From positions 1 through 64,000 of the forward strand of contig NZ_JPER01000001.1 of assembly GCF_000753715.1 (NCBI RefSeq): 64,000 nt of DNA, in the 5' to 3' direction. The stretch is from Pseudidiomarina salinarum. Lineage in GTDB: Bacteria > Pseudomonadota > Gammaproteobacteria > Enterobacterales > Alteromonadaceae. Under the pieces are notes generated by a model that ran no database searches, was not told the DNA's origin, and worked only from the letters and a program-made list of their open reading frames with translations. Both the position numbers and the translations under genes were made by a program. Below are positions 9,711 through 19,027 of this stretch, in pieces. Numbering within the stretch: the stretch's first letter is position 1; every line of letters starts with the position of its first letter.

Positions 9711-10292
9711 ATGGCTTCACTTTATTTCACCTATTCGGCGATGAACGCCGGAAAAAGTACCTCGTTGCTGCAGGTCGCGCACAACTATGAGGAACGCGAA
9801 CAGCAGGTGTTGTTGTTAACACCAGCTATCGACGATCGCGCCGGGCATGGCAAAATCGCCTCCCGCCTGGGTATTGACCGGCAGGCACTGGCGTTTTCCA
9901 ACACTACGGATCTTGCGGCCCTTATCGAAGCCCGGCATCAGCAGCGCAAAATAGATTGTGTGCTTATCGACGAAGCCCAGTTTCTTTCGGAAGCTCAGGT
10001 TTGGCAGCTGACGGATATCGTGGATCGGGTCGATATTCCGGTGATGTGTTACGGCATCCGCACCGACGCATTTGGTAAGGCATTTCCCGGCAGCGCCATC
10101 CTGCTGGGCGTGGCCGATAAGATCGCTGAGATGAAAACCATCTGCCACTGTGGCCGCAAAGCCACGATGAACCTGCGTATCGACGCGGAAGGAAAAGCCA
10201 TCACCGAAGGTACGCAGATCGCGATTGGCGGCAATGAACACTATGTGTCCTGTTGCCGTAAGCACTGGAAGGAACAGCTGGGCCGTTTTTAG
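9711..10292 (+). CDS. tdk: Thymidine kinase
   Basis: Phosphorylates thymidine to dTMP in pyrimidine salvage. The 193-residue protein is a type II thymidine kinase: P-loop AMNAGKST near residues 10-17, a VLIDEAQF Walker B-like segment, and paired cysteines for zinc (CHCGRK and CCRKH). Length equals the bacterial family norm. It is divergent from the adenosine deaminase gene, pairing two nucleoside salvage genes around one 116-bp intergenic region. Confidence 0.96.
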   Translation: MASLYFTYSAMNAGKSTSLLQVAHNYEEREQQVLLLTPAIDDRAGHGKIASRLGIDRQALAFSNTTDLAALIEARHQQRKIDCVLIDEAQFLSEAQVWQLTDIVDRVDIPVMCYGIRTDAFGKAFPGSAILLGVADKIAEMKTICHCGRKATMNLRIDAEGKAITEGTQIAIGGNEHYVSCCRKHWKEQLGRF

Positions 10293-10318
10293 ATGACTTC
10301 ACAGCGGCAGATAGTTCA

Positions 10319-10380
10319 ATTAACTAATTGAGTTAATCGGTTTTTTCAGATATCTGCTACTATTACATTAGTTAATGTAA
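10319..10380. promoter_or_regulatory. Paired ATTA-N2-TAAT palindromes upstream of the diguanylate cyclase
   Basis: Two palindromic cores, ATTAACTAAT (10319-10328) and ATTAGTTAAT (10367-10376), are exact reverse complements of each other, with centres 48 bp apart. Each is part of a larger palindrome: ATTAACT/AGTTAAT (10319-10325, 10331-10337) and TTACATTA/TAATGTAA (10363-10370, 10373-10380). The first is followed by T6 and could double as a weak tdk terminator. The second ends 13 bp before the cyclase start codon, as expected for an operator. No regulator is identified. Confidence 0.55.
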
Positions 10381-10393
10381 CCATGGGGTCGTA

Positions 10394-12715
10394 ATGAAGC
10401 CAGCACCGATTCCGGCTAACGAGCAAGAACGGCTTGCCGTTTTACATGAGCTGGAAATTCTTGACACCGAGACAGATGAAATTCTTGATGAGATCACGGC
10501 ATTCGCCCGTGAGCTCTTTGGTGTTGATGCGGCGCTGATCACGCTTGTTGATGAGAAGCGGCAATGGTTTAAAGCCAAAATTGGTTTCGGCGAGGCAGAA
10601 ACACCGCGCGACGTATCATTTTGCGGCCATGTGGTCGCCAGTGGCGAAACCACTGTTATCGAAAATGCGGCGCTGGACCAACGTTTTACCGACAATCCCT
10701 ATGTTACTGCCGACGGTGGCGTCCGCTTTTATGCTGGCGCGCCGCTGACCGTTCAGAATGAGTTCCACCTGGGCACCTTGTGCCTGATTGACAGCGCTCC
10801 CCGCACGTTTAGTAATGACCAGCAACGCTTACTGGAAATGTTGGCGAAGTGGATTACCAGTGAAATTACCGCCCGGCATGAACGCAAGAACTGGCAGGCC
10901 GAGCGCGACATACTTGCCCGCGGCCCGGTGGCGACTGTGGTCTGGCAGGTTGAACCTGAAGTCCATTTGATTTATGTCGCTGAAAACTCACAGCGGATCC
11001 TCGGTTACCCCTCAGAGCATTTGCTTGATCCCGATGTCAGGTATGAATCTATCGTGCATCCGGATGACCGGGATGAGTTATTAGAGCGCATGCACAAGCT
11101 GATTGACGGCAAAGAAGATTATCTGGAAATGGATTACCGGGTACTGACTCCTGCCGGCGATCTGCGCTGGGTCCACCATTTTGCCAGGGCGGATATTGAC
11201 GCGTCCGGGGTATTATTGCGTGTCCGCGGCTATCTGCTTGACGATACGAAACGTAAGGCACTGGAACTTGAGTTGCGCGAAGCCAATCAGAGCTTCGATC
11301 TGGCCCTTACCGCAGGCGAGCTTTCGACCTGGGACTGGAACCTGGAAACCAACCGTATCAAGGTAAGTCATACCTGGATTGAACTGCTTGGCTTCGAGCG
11401 TCATTTTGATCAGGATGCGGACTGGCGGGAACTTGTTCACCCGGACGATCAAGCTGTCGCCAGAGAAAAACTTAAGGAACATCTGAAAGGTCTCAAGGAG
11501 CGATTTGAGACGAACTTCAGGCTGCGCCGTGCCGACGGTGAATATATCTGGCTGCATAGTGTCGGGCGCGTAATTGAGCGCGACCAGGATGGCCGGGCTG
11601 TGCGGGTAGTGGGTATCCATCGGGATATCAGCACTGAAGTCCGCAACGAGCGGCAGCGGCGCCAGCAAAATAAAGTGCTGGAACTGGTTAGTACAGTACA
11701 ACATGAATTTTTACTGGTGAAAAACTTTAGTGAGGTCTGTGATATTGCCCTGCCGGAGCTGATGAGCCTGACCGAAAGTGAAACCGGGTTCATCGGTGAG
11801 TTACGTGCCAGCGCCCGTGAATCCAATATGCTATTGGTACAAGGGCTGCGCAATAACACAGATAAAGAAAGTCAGGCAGACCGCCAACGGCTGGTGGAAC
11901 AGGGGCTTGAAATTGAGCTGCAGGGCTCGGCTATAGAACGTGTGCTGCGAGAGGGTAAGCCGGAAATTTGTTACGGTGAAGTCTGCAATGAACAAGCGCA
12001 GTTTACCCCTGCTATTATGCCAAGCCTCCACAATGCCTTCTTGTTACCTATATATTTTCGCGGTGAAGTGGTTGGCTGTATGGTGCTCGGCAACCGGCCA
12101 AATGGTTATGAGCAAAGTCTGCTGACGTTACTGGAACCGATCCTGAACACCCTGGGCACCCTCATGCATATGCGCCGCGTAGACGAAGAACGCCAGTCTG
12201 CGGTAGAAGAATTGCGCCGGATGGCAACGATCGATGAACTCACCGGGGTGGTTAATCGTCGGGTTTTCCTTGAGGTTTGTAGTCAGCGCTTTGACGAACA
12301 GCAACGTTATGATGTTCCCGTTAGTCTGGCCGTTATCGACCTGGATTTTTTCAAACGCATCAATGATACCTACGGGCATGCCGCTGGGGATGAGGTGTTG
12401 AGGCAATTTACCGATATCGCCGAGAGTAAGCTCAGGGAACCTGATCTGCTGGGTCGCATGGGTGGTGAGGAGTTTGCTATATTGTTTCCCTATACCAGCG
12501 AGGCCGATGCCTTCCAGGCTACAGAGCGGATCCGCCAGGCGATTGCTGAGCACCCGTTGAGTTTGGATGGTGAAGATATTAACTTAACCATAAGTGCTGG
12601 CGTTGCACAATTACGGGCAGGCGACACTGATGTGGATCGCTGGATTGCGCGCGCCGATGCAGCCTTATATGAGGCAAAAGATTCCGGCCGTAATCGCTCT
12701 GTCGTCGCAAAGTAG
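10394..12715 (+). CDS. GAF-PAS-PAS-GAF-GGDEF diguanylate cyclase
   Basis: Predicted to make cyclic di-GMP from two GTP. Order in the 773 residues: GAF about 20-160, PAS about 165-290, PAS about 295-420, a second GAF about 430-595, and GGDEF about 610-770. The active-site loop is GGEEF (690-694), and the product-inhibition I-site RxxD (Arg681, Asp684) is intact five residues before it. No transmembrane helix or signal peptide is evident, so sensing is cytoplasmic. There is no EAL domain. A GGGGT ribosome-binding site precedes the ATG. Two palindromes lie just upstream. Proximity to the MSHA locus, whose MshE binds c-di-GMP, suggests but does not prove a link. Confidence 0.93.
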   Translation: MKPAPIPANEQERLAVLHELEILDTETDEILDEITAFARELFGVDAALITLVDEKRQWFKAKIGFGEAETPRDVSFCGHVVASGETTVIENAALDQRFTDNPYVTADGGVRFYAGAPLTVQNEFHLGTLCLIDSAPRTFSNDQQRLLEMLAKWITSEITARHERKNWQAERDILARGPVATVVWQVEPEVHLIYVAENSQRILGYPSEHLLDPDVRYESIVHPDDRDELLERMHKLIDGKEDYLEMDYRVLTPAGDLRWVHHFARADIDASGVLLRVRGYLLDDTKRKALELELREANQSFDLALTAGELSTWDWNLETNRIKVSHTWIELLGFERHFDQDADWRELVHPDDQAVAREKLKEHLKGLKERFETNFRLRRADGEYIWLHSVGRVIERDQDGRAVRVVGIHRDISTEVRNERQRRQQNKVLELVSTVQHEFLLVKNFSEVCDIALPELMSLTESETGFIGELRASARESNMLLVQGLRNNTDKESQADRQRLVEQGLEIELQGSAIERVLREGKPEICYGEVCNEQAQFTPAIMPSLHNAFLLPIYFRGEVVGCMVLGNRPNGYEQSLLTLLEPILNTLGTLMHMRRVDEERQSAVEELRRMATIDELTGVVNRRVFLEVCSQRFDEQQRYDVPVSLAVIDLDFFKRINDTYGHAAGDEVLRQFTDIAESKLREPDLLGRMGGEEFAILFPYTSEADAFQATERIRQAIAEHPLSLDGEDINLTISAGVAQLRAGDTDVDRWIARADAALYEAKDSGRNRSVVAK

Positions 12716-12776
12716 GTATAATTAACGGCAACCACTCATGTAGTAGCAAACAGATAGTAACAAGCAGAGGGATGCA

Positions 12777-13823
12777 ATGACACCGACACAGCTTACTTTA
12801 CCCACCCCTGACGACTGGCACCTTCATCTTCGCGATGCTGAGCTGCTGCCTACTACAGTGCCTGCTTCGGCTGAGGTGTTTGGCCGGGCTGTCATTATGC
12901 CAAACCTGGTGCCGCCGGTGACCACTGTTGAGCAGGCGATGGACTATCGCGACCGTATTCTTGCCCAACGGCCGGAAGGCTCGTCTTTTCGTCCGTTGAT
13001 GGCGCTCTATCTGACGCAGAAAACCACGCCGGAGACGGTAAAAGCAGCCGCGGCTAACGATGAAATAATCGGTTTCAAGCTGTATCCCTCCGGTGCAACG
13101 ACCAATTCAGCCGCTGGCGTTACCGATATTGACGCGCTGGATGATGTCTTCGCTGCTATGGCCGCCGAGCGGGTGCCCCTGTTAGTTCACGGCGAAGTGA
13201 CCACCGCGGATATTGATATATTTGATCGCGAAAAGGTTTTTATCGACAGGCATCTACGGCCTTTACTGAAGCGCCATCCCGATTTGAAACTGGTTCTTGA
13301 GCATATCACCACTAAAGATGCCGTCGAATTTGTGTGTTCAGCCAGCGATAATGTGGCGGCCACTATCACTCCCCAGCATTTGCTGATGAACCGTAACGAT
13401 ATGCTGGTTGGTGGCATCCGGCCCCATAATTACTGTTTGCCTATCCTTAAGCGTCGCGAGCATCAGCAGGCGTTGCGCGAAATTGCCGTGTCCGGTAATC
13501 CGAAATTTTTCCTCGGCACCGATTCAGCGCCCCACGCGCAGTCGCGTAAAGAAGCCGCTTGCGGTTGTGCGGGCTGTTATTCCGCGCCAGCTGCGATCCA
13601 GCTCTATGCCGAGTTTTTCGAGCAAATGGATGCGCTGGATAAGCTAGCAGACTTTGCCAGCGGCTTTGGCGCTGACTTTTATGGCTTCCCCCGCGCGGCC
13701 GAAACCATGACGCTTGAGCGCAAGCCCTGGCAGGTACCAGCCATTATTCAAACCGCTGTGGGGCCGGTCGTTCCGTACTGGGCCGGGGAGCTCTTGAACT
13801 GGCAGATAGCGCAACAAAAATAA
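12777..13823 (+). CDS. pyrC: Dihydroorotase
   Basis: Catalyses reversible cyclisation of carbamoyl aspartate to dihydroorotate in de novo pyrimidine synthesis. The 348 residues match the type II (E. coli PyrC) class. Zinc ligands are the HLH pair (His15, His17), the carbamylated lysine is Lys101 in GFKLYPSGAT, followed by LVHGEV, LEHIT and the catalytic aspartate in GTDSAPH. An AGGG ribosome-binding site precedes the ATG. It has its own 61-bp upstream gap after the cyclase and a strong terminator downstream. Confidence 0.97.
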   Translation: MTPTQLTLPTPDDWHLHLRDAELLPTTVPASAEVFGRAVIMPNLVPPVTTVEQAMDYRDRILAQRPEGSSFRPLMALYLTQKTTPETVKAAAANDEIIGFKLYPSGATTNSAAGVTDIDALDDVFAAMAAERVPLLVHGEVTTADIDIFDREKVFIDRHLRPLLKRHPDLKLVLEHITTKDAVEFVCSASDNVAATITPQHLLMNRNDMLVGGIRPHNYCLPILKRREHQQALREIAVSGNPKFFLGTDSAPHAQSRKEAACGCAGCYSAPAAIQLYAEFFEQMDALDKLADFASGFGADFYGFPRAAETMTLERKPWQVPAIIQTAVGPVVPYWAGELLNWQIAQQK

Positions 13824-13853
13824 AACGTTTGGTTCTGAATTATAGTTGTGTAA

Positions 13854-13886
13854 AAAAGCGTCTGAAGGCTGGCTACAGACGCTTTT
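13854..13886. terminator. Intrinsic terminator after pyrC
   Basis: A perfect 11-bp stem AAAAGCGTCTG (13854-13864) with CAGACGCTTTT (13876-13886) has an 11-nt loop and a T tail. It separates pyrC from the MSHA locus. The A-rich left flank makes it potentially bidirectional. Confidence 0.88.
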
Positions 13887-13909
13887 ACTCGGCATACTGT
13901 AAATATAAT
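13883..13909 (+). promoter_or_regulatory. Candidate promoter of the MSHA assembly operon
   Basis: A consensus TATAAT (13904-13909) lies 32 nt before the mshI start. The best -35 candidates overlap the pyrC terminator tail (TTTTAC at 13883-13888, spacer 15 bp, or CTTTTA one base earlier, spacer 16 bp), which is weak. Position right after a terminator and before a long same-strand gene run supports it. Confidence 0.4.
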
Positions 13910-13941
13910 AAAAATGATAACGACCAGCAGGGAATGGCGCT

Positions 13942-14874
13942 TTGTTAAAGTGGTTATGGGCAAAAAAAACCAGCGATATCGTACTGACGTTTGCGCTTAG
14001 CAACGAGTCGGTGGGCGTGGTAATCACCCAAAATAACCGCGATACGCCTGAGCTCATTGTTTCTGATTCATCTGGCAAAGATGACCGTCAATTTGCTGAT
14101 GTCATTAATGAACTCCTGACGAAATATTCTCGCTACAGCCGCGGCGATCCCGGCATCATATTGGTGCTGGCGCCATCACTCTATCAAAGCGTTGCGCTGG
14201 AGCGCCCCAAGCTACCCGATGAGGAGATTGCTGCAGGCTTGCGTTATAGCTTGCGCGATTTAGTTTCGTTACCGCCAGCCAATATTATTGCTGATTATTA
14301 TGAGTTACCGGTGCAGCTTCCCGGGCAGAACAAGATCAACGCGGTGGTTGCCGATCGCAAACTGCTGACGCCGATCATCGAAGCGCTACAGAGTACCAGC
14401 GATAATATACTGGCGGTAATCGCGGAAGAACAGGCCGTGGCGCGACTGTTTGAGGATCAACTGAGCCCGGCGGTGGTGGTCTACCAGTCGCAACAGGAAC
14501 CAGCCTTATTACAGGTCTACCGCGACGGTAAGTTACAGGTTAACCGCTCCGTCGCCGCTCTTGAGAAGCTGAGTGCGCTTAGCTCTGAAGAGATGAATAT
14601 GGGCGCATTGCAGCCGTTAAGCGTCGAAATTCAGCGCTCTATTGATTACTTCGAGCGGCAGTTGCGGCAGCGCCCGGTGAAGGAAGTTGTTCTGGCGTTA
14701 AGCACCCAGCCCAAAAAATTGGTGACCGATCAGTTAACTGAAGATTTAGGCGTTGATATTCGCTGGGCAAAATATCCTGACTGGACGCACGAACTGGCGA
14801 CCGGCGATTATATCGACTTCCCGGCTTTTGGCGGGGCTCTGATTGGCCATGAGCTAAAGGCAGGTGACCAATGA
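13942..14874 (+). CDS. mshI: MSHA pilus assembly protein MshI (PilM-like)
   Basis: Cytoplasmic actin-fold component of the inner-membrane alignment complex of the mannose-sensitive haemagglutinin pilus, equivalent to PilM. The 310-residue protein has no signal peptide. The start is an uncommon TTG, chosen because AGGGA lies 8 nt upstream and the nearby ATG at 13934 is out of frame. It overlaps the next gene by 4 nt (ATGA), the first of many overlaps that tie mshI to mshG into one transcript. Identity rests on sequence character plus gene order. Confidence 0.85.
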   Translation: MLKWLWAKKTSDIVLTFALSNESVGVVITQNNRDTPELIVSDSSGKDDRQFADVINELLTKYSRYSRGDPGIILVLAPSLYQSVALERPKLPDEEIAAGLRYSLRDLVSLPPANIIADYYELPVQLPGQNKINAVVADRKLLTPIIEALQSTSDNILAVIAEEQAVARLFEDQLSPAVVVYQSQQEPALLQVYRDGKLQVNRSVAALEKLSALSSEEMNMGALQPLSVEIQRSIDYFERQLRQRPVKEVVLALSTQPKKLVTDQLTEDLGVDIRWAKYPDWTHELATGDYIDFPAFGGALIGHELKAGDQ

Positions 14875-15482
14875 AGCAGCTGGCCAACCTGTATCTTGCC
14901 GAACTGCAGCCGAATCGTGAGCGGCTCACCCTGAATTTGCTCGCCAGCGTAAGCGCCGGGCTTGTTGTTTTGATTTTCATTACCTTGGCGGTCGGCAGTT
15001 ATCTGAACGCGCAACAGCAGGAAGAAGTACAGCAAGTCAGCCGGCAGGTCAGTGACTTAGAAGAACAAGTTAAAAGCCGCCGGCAGCAATTAAATGAAGC
15101 ATTGAAAGATACCAGCCTGCAAAACGAAATCAGTCAGCTGGAACAAAAAATTGCACGCCAGCAACGCTTGCTGCAACAGATGCTGCAATTAATCGCGATG
15201 ACGGAATCCAGCTTTGCGCGCCTGCTGCGCGATATTGCGCAGGTGGATAATGATCAGATCTGGCTGCAACGCATTATTATTGAGAGCGGCCAGCTTACCC
15301 TCCAGGGACGGACCATTGAAGCCAGCGCCCTGCCAACCTGGCTGGCCAGCTTTACCGCCCACGGTACCTTGCAGGGTCGCCAGTTTGCGGTATTCGAGTT
15401 ACGCGATGAAGCAGCGGGCGCACTCGACTTTACTGTTGGCAGCGCCGGTTATCGCAGCGCGCCCGCGACAGGAGGCCAGTAA
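14871..15482 (+). CDS. mshI2: MSHA assembly protein MshI2 (PilN-like)
   Basis: Bitopic inner-membrane protein of the pilus alignment complex. The 203 residues comprise a short cytoplasmic N-terminus, one transmembrane segment (about 21-45), a Gln-rich coiled coil (about 45-110) and a small periplasmic domain, as in PilN. PilN-type proteins bind the PilM-type partner, encoded immediately upstream here. The start overlaps the mshI stop (ATGA) and its own stop overlaps the mshJ start (TAATG). The symbol follows usage in related genomes where mshI is split in two. Confidence 0.82.
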   Translation: MKQLANLYLAELQPNRERLTLNLLASVSAGLVVLIFITLAVGSYLNAQQQEEVQQVSRQVSDLEEQVKSRRQQLNEALKDTSLQNEISQLEQKIARQQRLLQQMLQLIAMTESSFARLLRDIAQVDNDQIWLQRIIIESGQLTLQGRTIEASALPTWLASFTAHGTLQGRQFAVFELRDEAAGALDFTVGSAGYRSAPATGGQ

Positions 15483-16132
15483 TGATATTGCAACAGCGCT
15501 GGCACCAGTGGCAACAGAAGTTTCTGCAGCTACCTGCTGGCAGGCGGCGCTTCTGGCTAATCCTGACTGCGGCGATGATACTTTATGTCGGAGTGTGGCT
15601 GGCGCTGACGCCACTGACAGAGCGTTATCAGCAGCTAAGTGAACAAGAGCGCGCGCAACAGGTTCAGAAAAATGCGTTGCAGCAAGAGCTGGCAGCTATA
15701 GAGCAACGTTTGCAGGGTGACCCTAAAGCACCGCTCAAGCGCCAGCGAGAGCAACTGACCAAGCGGCTGGAACAAGTCAACGAGCAGCTGTCCAACGAAA
15801 CGCAATATATCAGCGCCTCAGAGAATAAAGCCTTACTCAAAGCATTGCTCACGACCGCGGCTGGCATTAAAGTAAAATCAGCACAGGCACTCCCGGCAGA
15901 GCAGGTCTATCAGGATCCGGAAGATGAAAAAACTGGCATTTACAAACACCGGCTGCAACTGGTTGTTGTTGGTAGTTACTTTGATGTGCAACGCTATTTT
16001 GCAGCACTTGAGGAGCTGCCCTGGAGCTTTTACTGGCAGCGTTTAGATTATCGGGTAACCAGCCACCCACAGGCTGAAGTAATGCTGGAAATTTATACTC
16101 TGAGTCTGGAGCGCGGCTATGTGGCAAGCTAA
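15482..16132 (+). CDS. mshJ: MSHA assembly protein MshJ (PilO-like)
   Basis: Inner-membrane PilO-type partner of the PilN-like protein. The 216 residues have a basic N-terminus, one transmembrane helix (about 18-40), a coiled coil rich in Gln and Glu (about 45-110) and a ferredoxin-like periplasmic region. It begins within the TAATG junction with the previous gene. mshK starts 14 nt before its stop, showing tight translational coupling. Confidence 0.85.
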   Translation: MILQQRWHQWQQKFLQLPAGRRRFWLILTAAMILYVGVWLALTPLTERYQQLSEQERAQQVQKNALQQELAAIEQRLQGDPKAPLKRQREQLTKRLEQVNEQLSNETQYISASENKALLKALLTTAAGIKVKSAQALPAEQVYQDPEDEKTGIYKHRLQLVVVGSYFDVQRYFAALEELPWSFYWQRLDYRVTSHPQAEVMLEIYTLSLERGYVAS

Positions 16133-16463
16133 GGCGCTGATCATGGGCATGTTAGTGGCAGCTTCTGCTTCTGCCCAGCAGCTTAGTGATCCGACTGAGC
16201 CGCCCCGCGTATTAGAACAGGGGACAAAGGTAGCCCCGCAGACCAGTTTAAGGTTAGAGTCTATTCAGTGGACCGAGAATCTTCGGGTAGCGCGAATTAA
16301 CGGCGAACGTCTCAGAGAAGGCGATACCTATAATAACTATAAAATTCAGTCGATTGGAATGGATCAAGTGACGTTGTTAAATATCAGGACGAACGAGCAG
16401 CTGACGCTGGCAATGTTTGCCAAAGTGAAGCAGCTGTCTGAGCCAAAAGGGAATAGGTCATGA
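16119..16463 (+). CDS. mshK: MSHA assembly protein MshK (PilP-like)
   Basis: Small periplasmic connector between the inner-membrane complex and the secretin, analogous to PilP or GspC. The 114 residues start with a signal-like segment (ALIMGMLVAASASAQ). A segment DPTEPPRV follows, then a compact beta-rich domain (LRLESIQW, RVARINGERLREGD) typical of these HR-type connectors. It overlaps mshJ by 14 nt and mshL by 4 nt. Confidence 0.83.
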   Translation: MWQAKALIMGMLVAASASAQQLSDPTEPPRVLEQGTKVAPQTSLRLESIQWTENLRVARINGERLREGDTYNNYKIQSIGMDQVTLLNIRTNEQLTLAMFAKVKQLSEPKGNRS

Positions 16464-18100
16464 GAATCATTAGTATCATTCTGACCGGTCTCTTAATGGC
16501 AGGATGTGCATATCAGCCAGACCGCCAGCCCGATGATGCGCGCGAAGCGCTCCGGCACCAGCAACCGCTGGTCACCACCGTGCGTCCGCCGCTGCCGGAT
16601 TCGGTTCGCGAAAGCCTGCGCAGCGAAGATAAAGATTTACGGGCCGCCAGCTCTCAGTTACTGGCCGAGCCACGCTTTTCCCTGTCTGCCAACCAGGTTC
16701 CGGCCAGCGAATTTTTTGCCGGCCTGGCGACGGATTCACCTTATAACATTGTGATCCATCCCGATGTCAGTGGTGACATAACCGTCAGTTTAAAAGACGT
16801 GACGCTGACCGAAACACTGGATGTAGTCAGTGAAATCTACGGCTTTGACGTCCGCCGTGAAGATCGCATGATCAGGGTTTACCCGTCCGGACTGCGCAGT
16901 GAGACCATCACCCTTGATTATCTGGCCCTGCGGCGCATGGGGATGTCCCAGACCAGCGTTAGTTCGGGTGGCGTAAAAGATAATGACCGTAATAATAATA
17001 ATATGAATAACGCCGCTGGTGTTAACCCGGCTACCAATGATCGCATTCTTGGCGGCGAAGGTGGTGCTTCAAGGCGCGCCGGTGCCATGCAGGGCGCGAT
17101 GAATAGTAATGGTTCTTCAATCAGCAGCCAGTCAGAAACTGATTTGTGGCGCGATCTGCAGGAAATGATTGAAGGCGTTATCGGCACCGGTGATGGCCGC
17201 CGGGTGGCGGTTTCGCCCCAGGCCGGACTGGTAACTATTACCGCGTTTCCTGATGAACTGCGCGCGGCGCGCGAGTTTCTCAAGACAGCGGAAAAGCGAC
17301 TACAGCGCCAGGTGATTCTGGAAGCGCGGATTGTTGAAGTGGCCCTGAATGATGACTACCAGCAGGGCATCAACTGGAGCGATCTGTTCAGCCTGGGTAA
17401 AAGTACCGGCGAGATTAGCTTTAGTGGTTCAGGGGTATCGGGAAATGCAGGTGTCTTTGGTATGACCCTCAACGTGGGTGATTTTACCGGGGTGCTGAAC
17501 CTGTTGCAGACCCAGGGTAACGTGCAGGTGTTATCTAACCCCCGCGTTAGCGCCTCGAACAACCAGAAAGCCGTTATTAAAATTGGTGAAGATCAGTATT
17601 TTGTAACCGATGTATCGACAACAACGGTCACCGGTACCGCTACCACGACCACGCCCAATATTCAGCTGACACCATTTTTTTCCGGAATCTCGCTGGATAT
17701 CACACCGCAAATCAGCGCCAATGGTGATGTGATCCTGCATGTGCATCCGTCGGTGGTCGAAACCAGCGAGCAGGAAAAAGTCATTCAGCTCAACGATGAA
17801 TCTTTTGTGCTGCCGCTGGCACAGAGCAACATTCGCGAGAGCGACACCATAGTCAGCGCGCGCAATGGCGAAATTGTAGTACTCGGTGGATTAATGCAAA
17901 GCAGCTTCACCGAACGGGAGTCAAAAGCGCCGCTACTTGGTGATATCCCGCTGCTCGGTAACCTGTTTAAGAACACCCGGCGCACCGAGCAGAAAAAGGA
18001 GCTGGTTATCCTGATCCGACCGGTAGTGGTGGGTGCCGACACCTGGCAAGACGAACTCGAACGCTCCAGTGACCTGCTGAAGCGTTGGTATGGGAACTAA
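16460..18100 (+). CDS. mshL: MSHA outer-membrane secretin MshL
   Basis: Forms the outer-membrane channel through which the pilus passes (PilQ/GspD family). The 546 residues begin with a lipoprotein signal ending LLMAGC, an N-terminal STN-like domain (about 65-135), an Asn/Ser-rich linker (about 170-215), and the secretin core from about residue 230 to 525 with VLSNPRVSASNNQKAVIKIG and the late VPLLGNLF-like segment (DIPLLGNLF). The ATG overlaps mshK by 4 nt. No PilF-like pilotin gene is present here, but the lipid anchor may serve for targeting. Confidence 0.94.
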   Translation: MRIISIILTGLLMAGCAYQPDRQPDDAREALRHQQPLVTTVRPPLPDSVRESLRSEDKDLRAASSQLLAEPRFSLSANQVPASEFFAGLATDSPYNIVIHPDVSGDITVSLKDVTLTETLDVVSEIYGFDVRREDRMIRVYPSGLRSETITLDYLALRRMGMSQTSVSSGGVKDNDRNNNNMNNAAGVNPATNDRILGGEGGASRRAGAMQGAMNSNGSSISSQSETDLWRDLQEMIEGVIGTGDGRRVAVSPQAGLVTITAFPDELRAAREFLKTAEKRLQRQVILEARIVEVALNDDYQQGINWSDLFSLGKSTGEISFSGSGVSGNAGVFGMTLNVGDFTGVLNLLQTQGNVQVLSNPRVSASNNQKAVIKIGEDQYFVTDVSTTTVTGTATTTTPNIQLTPFFSGISLDITPQISANGDVILHVHPSVVETSEQEKVIQLNDESFVLPLAQSNIRESDTIVSARNGEIVVLGGLMQSSFTERESKAPLLGDIPLLGNLFKNTRRTEQKKELVILIRPVVVGADTWQDELERSSDLLKRWYGN

Positions 18101-18109
18101 GGTACGCCG

Positions 18110-19027
18110 ATGTATCAGAAACATTATGGTCTGCGCGAACTGCCTTTTACGTTAACGCCGAACACGAGTTTTTACTGCGACCTCGAAGGTCACCGTTCCG
18201 CACTGGAAGTGTTGCTGACCGCGCTGGAAACTGGCGAGGGCTTCATTAAAGTCGTCGGAGAGGTCGGCACCGGCAAAACCCTGCTATGCCGTAAACTACT
18301 GAATGAGCTTCCTGACCAGTTTGTTTCTGCTTACATCCCTAATCCTCACTTAACCCCTGATGAACTGCGCAGTCAGATTGGCCGCGAGCTGCAGATTGAT
18401 ACCGCAGAACTTGATAACCAGCAGTTGCTTACTCAAGCCATTCAGCAGCGGTTGATGGACATAAACAAAGACGGCAAGACAGTGGTCATCGTGTTGGATG
18501 AAGCACAGGCCCTGCCATCTGATAGCCTGGAAGCGCTGCGGCTTATATCCAACCTGGAAACGGAAACCAGGAAGCTGCTGCACATTGTGCTGTTCGGCCA
18601 ACCCGAACTTAACGAGCGCCTGGCTCAGCGCGAGCACCGGCAGCTGCGGCAACGTATTGCATTTAGTTACAACCTCAAAGCGATGACGATGCATGAACTG
18701 GCTCATTACATTTCTCACCGGCTGTATGTGGCTGGTTATAAAGGGCCGCCAATTTTTTCCGGACGGGTGGTGCAGCAACTTCATGAAGCGAGCCGGGGCA
18801 TTCCACGCCTGGCAAACGTACTTTGCCATAAGGTCCTGCTGCTATGTTATGGCGAAGGCGTTTATGCCGTCACCCCAAAGCAGGTTCGCGCGGCGGTAGC
18901 TGATACCGAAGATGTCGAACTGGCCCGCAGCCGCTGGGGCTGGGTGGCTGCCGCCTGTATCATTGTTATTGCCGCGGTCGTCGGCCTTAGCTATTACCAG
19001 GGCTGGCTGACAGGGTACCTGCGATGA
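18110..19027 (+). CDS. mshM: MSHA biogenesis ATPase MshM (ExeA-like)
   Basis: AAA+ ATPase of the ExeA/GspA type, thought to help secretin assembly or peptidoglycan passage. The 305-residue protein has Walker A GEVGTGKT (residues 50-57), Walker B VIVLDEAQ, and a single transmembrane segment near the C-terminus (about 276-295), leaving a very short periplasmic tail. It starts 9 nt after mshL and overlaps mshN by 4 nt. Confidence 0.92.
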   Translation: MYQKHYGLRELPFTLTPNTSFYCDLEGHRSALEVLLTALETGEGFIKVVGEVGTGKTLLCRKLLNELPDQFVSAYIPNPHLTPDELRSQIGRELQIDTAELDNQQLLTQAIQQRLMDINKDGKTVVIVLDEAQALPSDSLEALRLISNLETETRKLLHIVLFGQPELNERLAQREHRQLRQRIAFSYNLKAMTMHELAHYISHRLYVAGYKGPPIFSGRVVQQLHEASRGIPRLANVLCHKVLLLCYGEGVYAVTPKQVRAAVADTEDVELARSRWGWVAAACIIVIAAVVGLSYYQGWLTGYLR

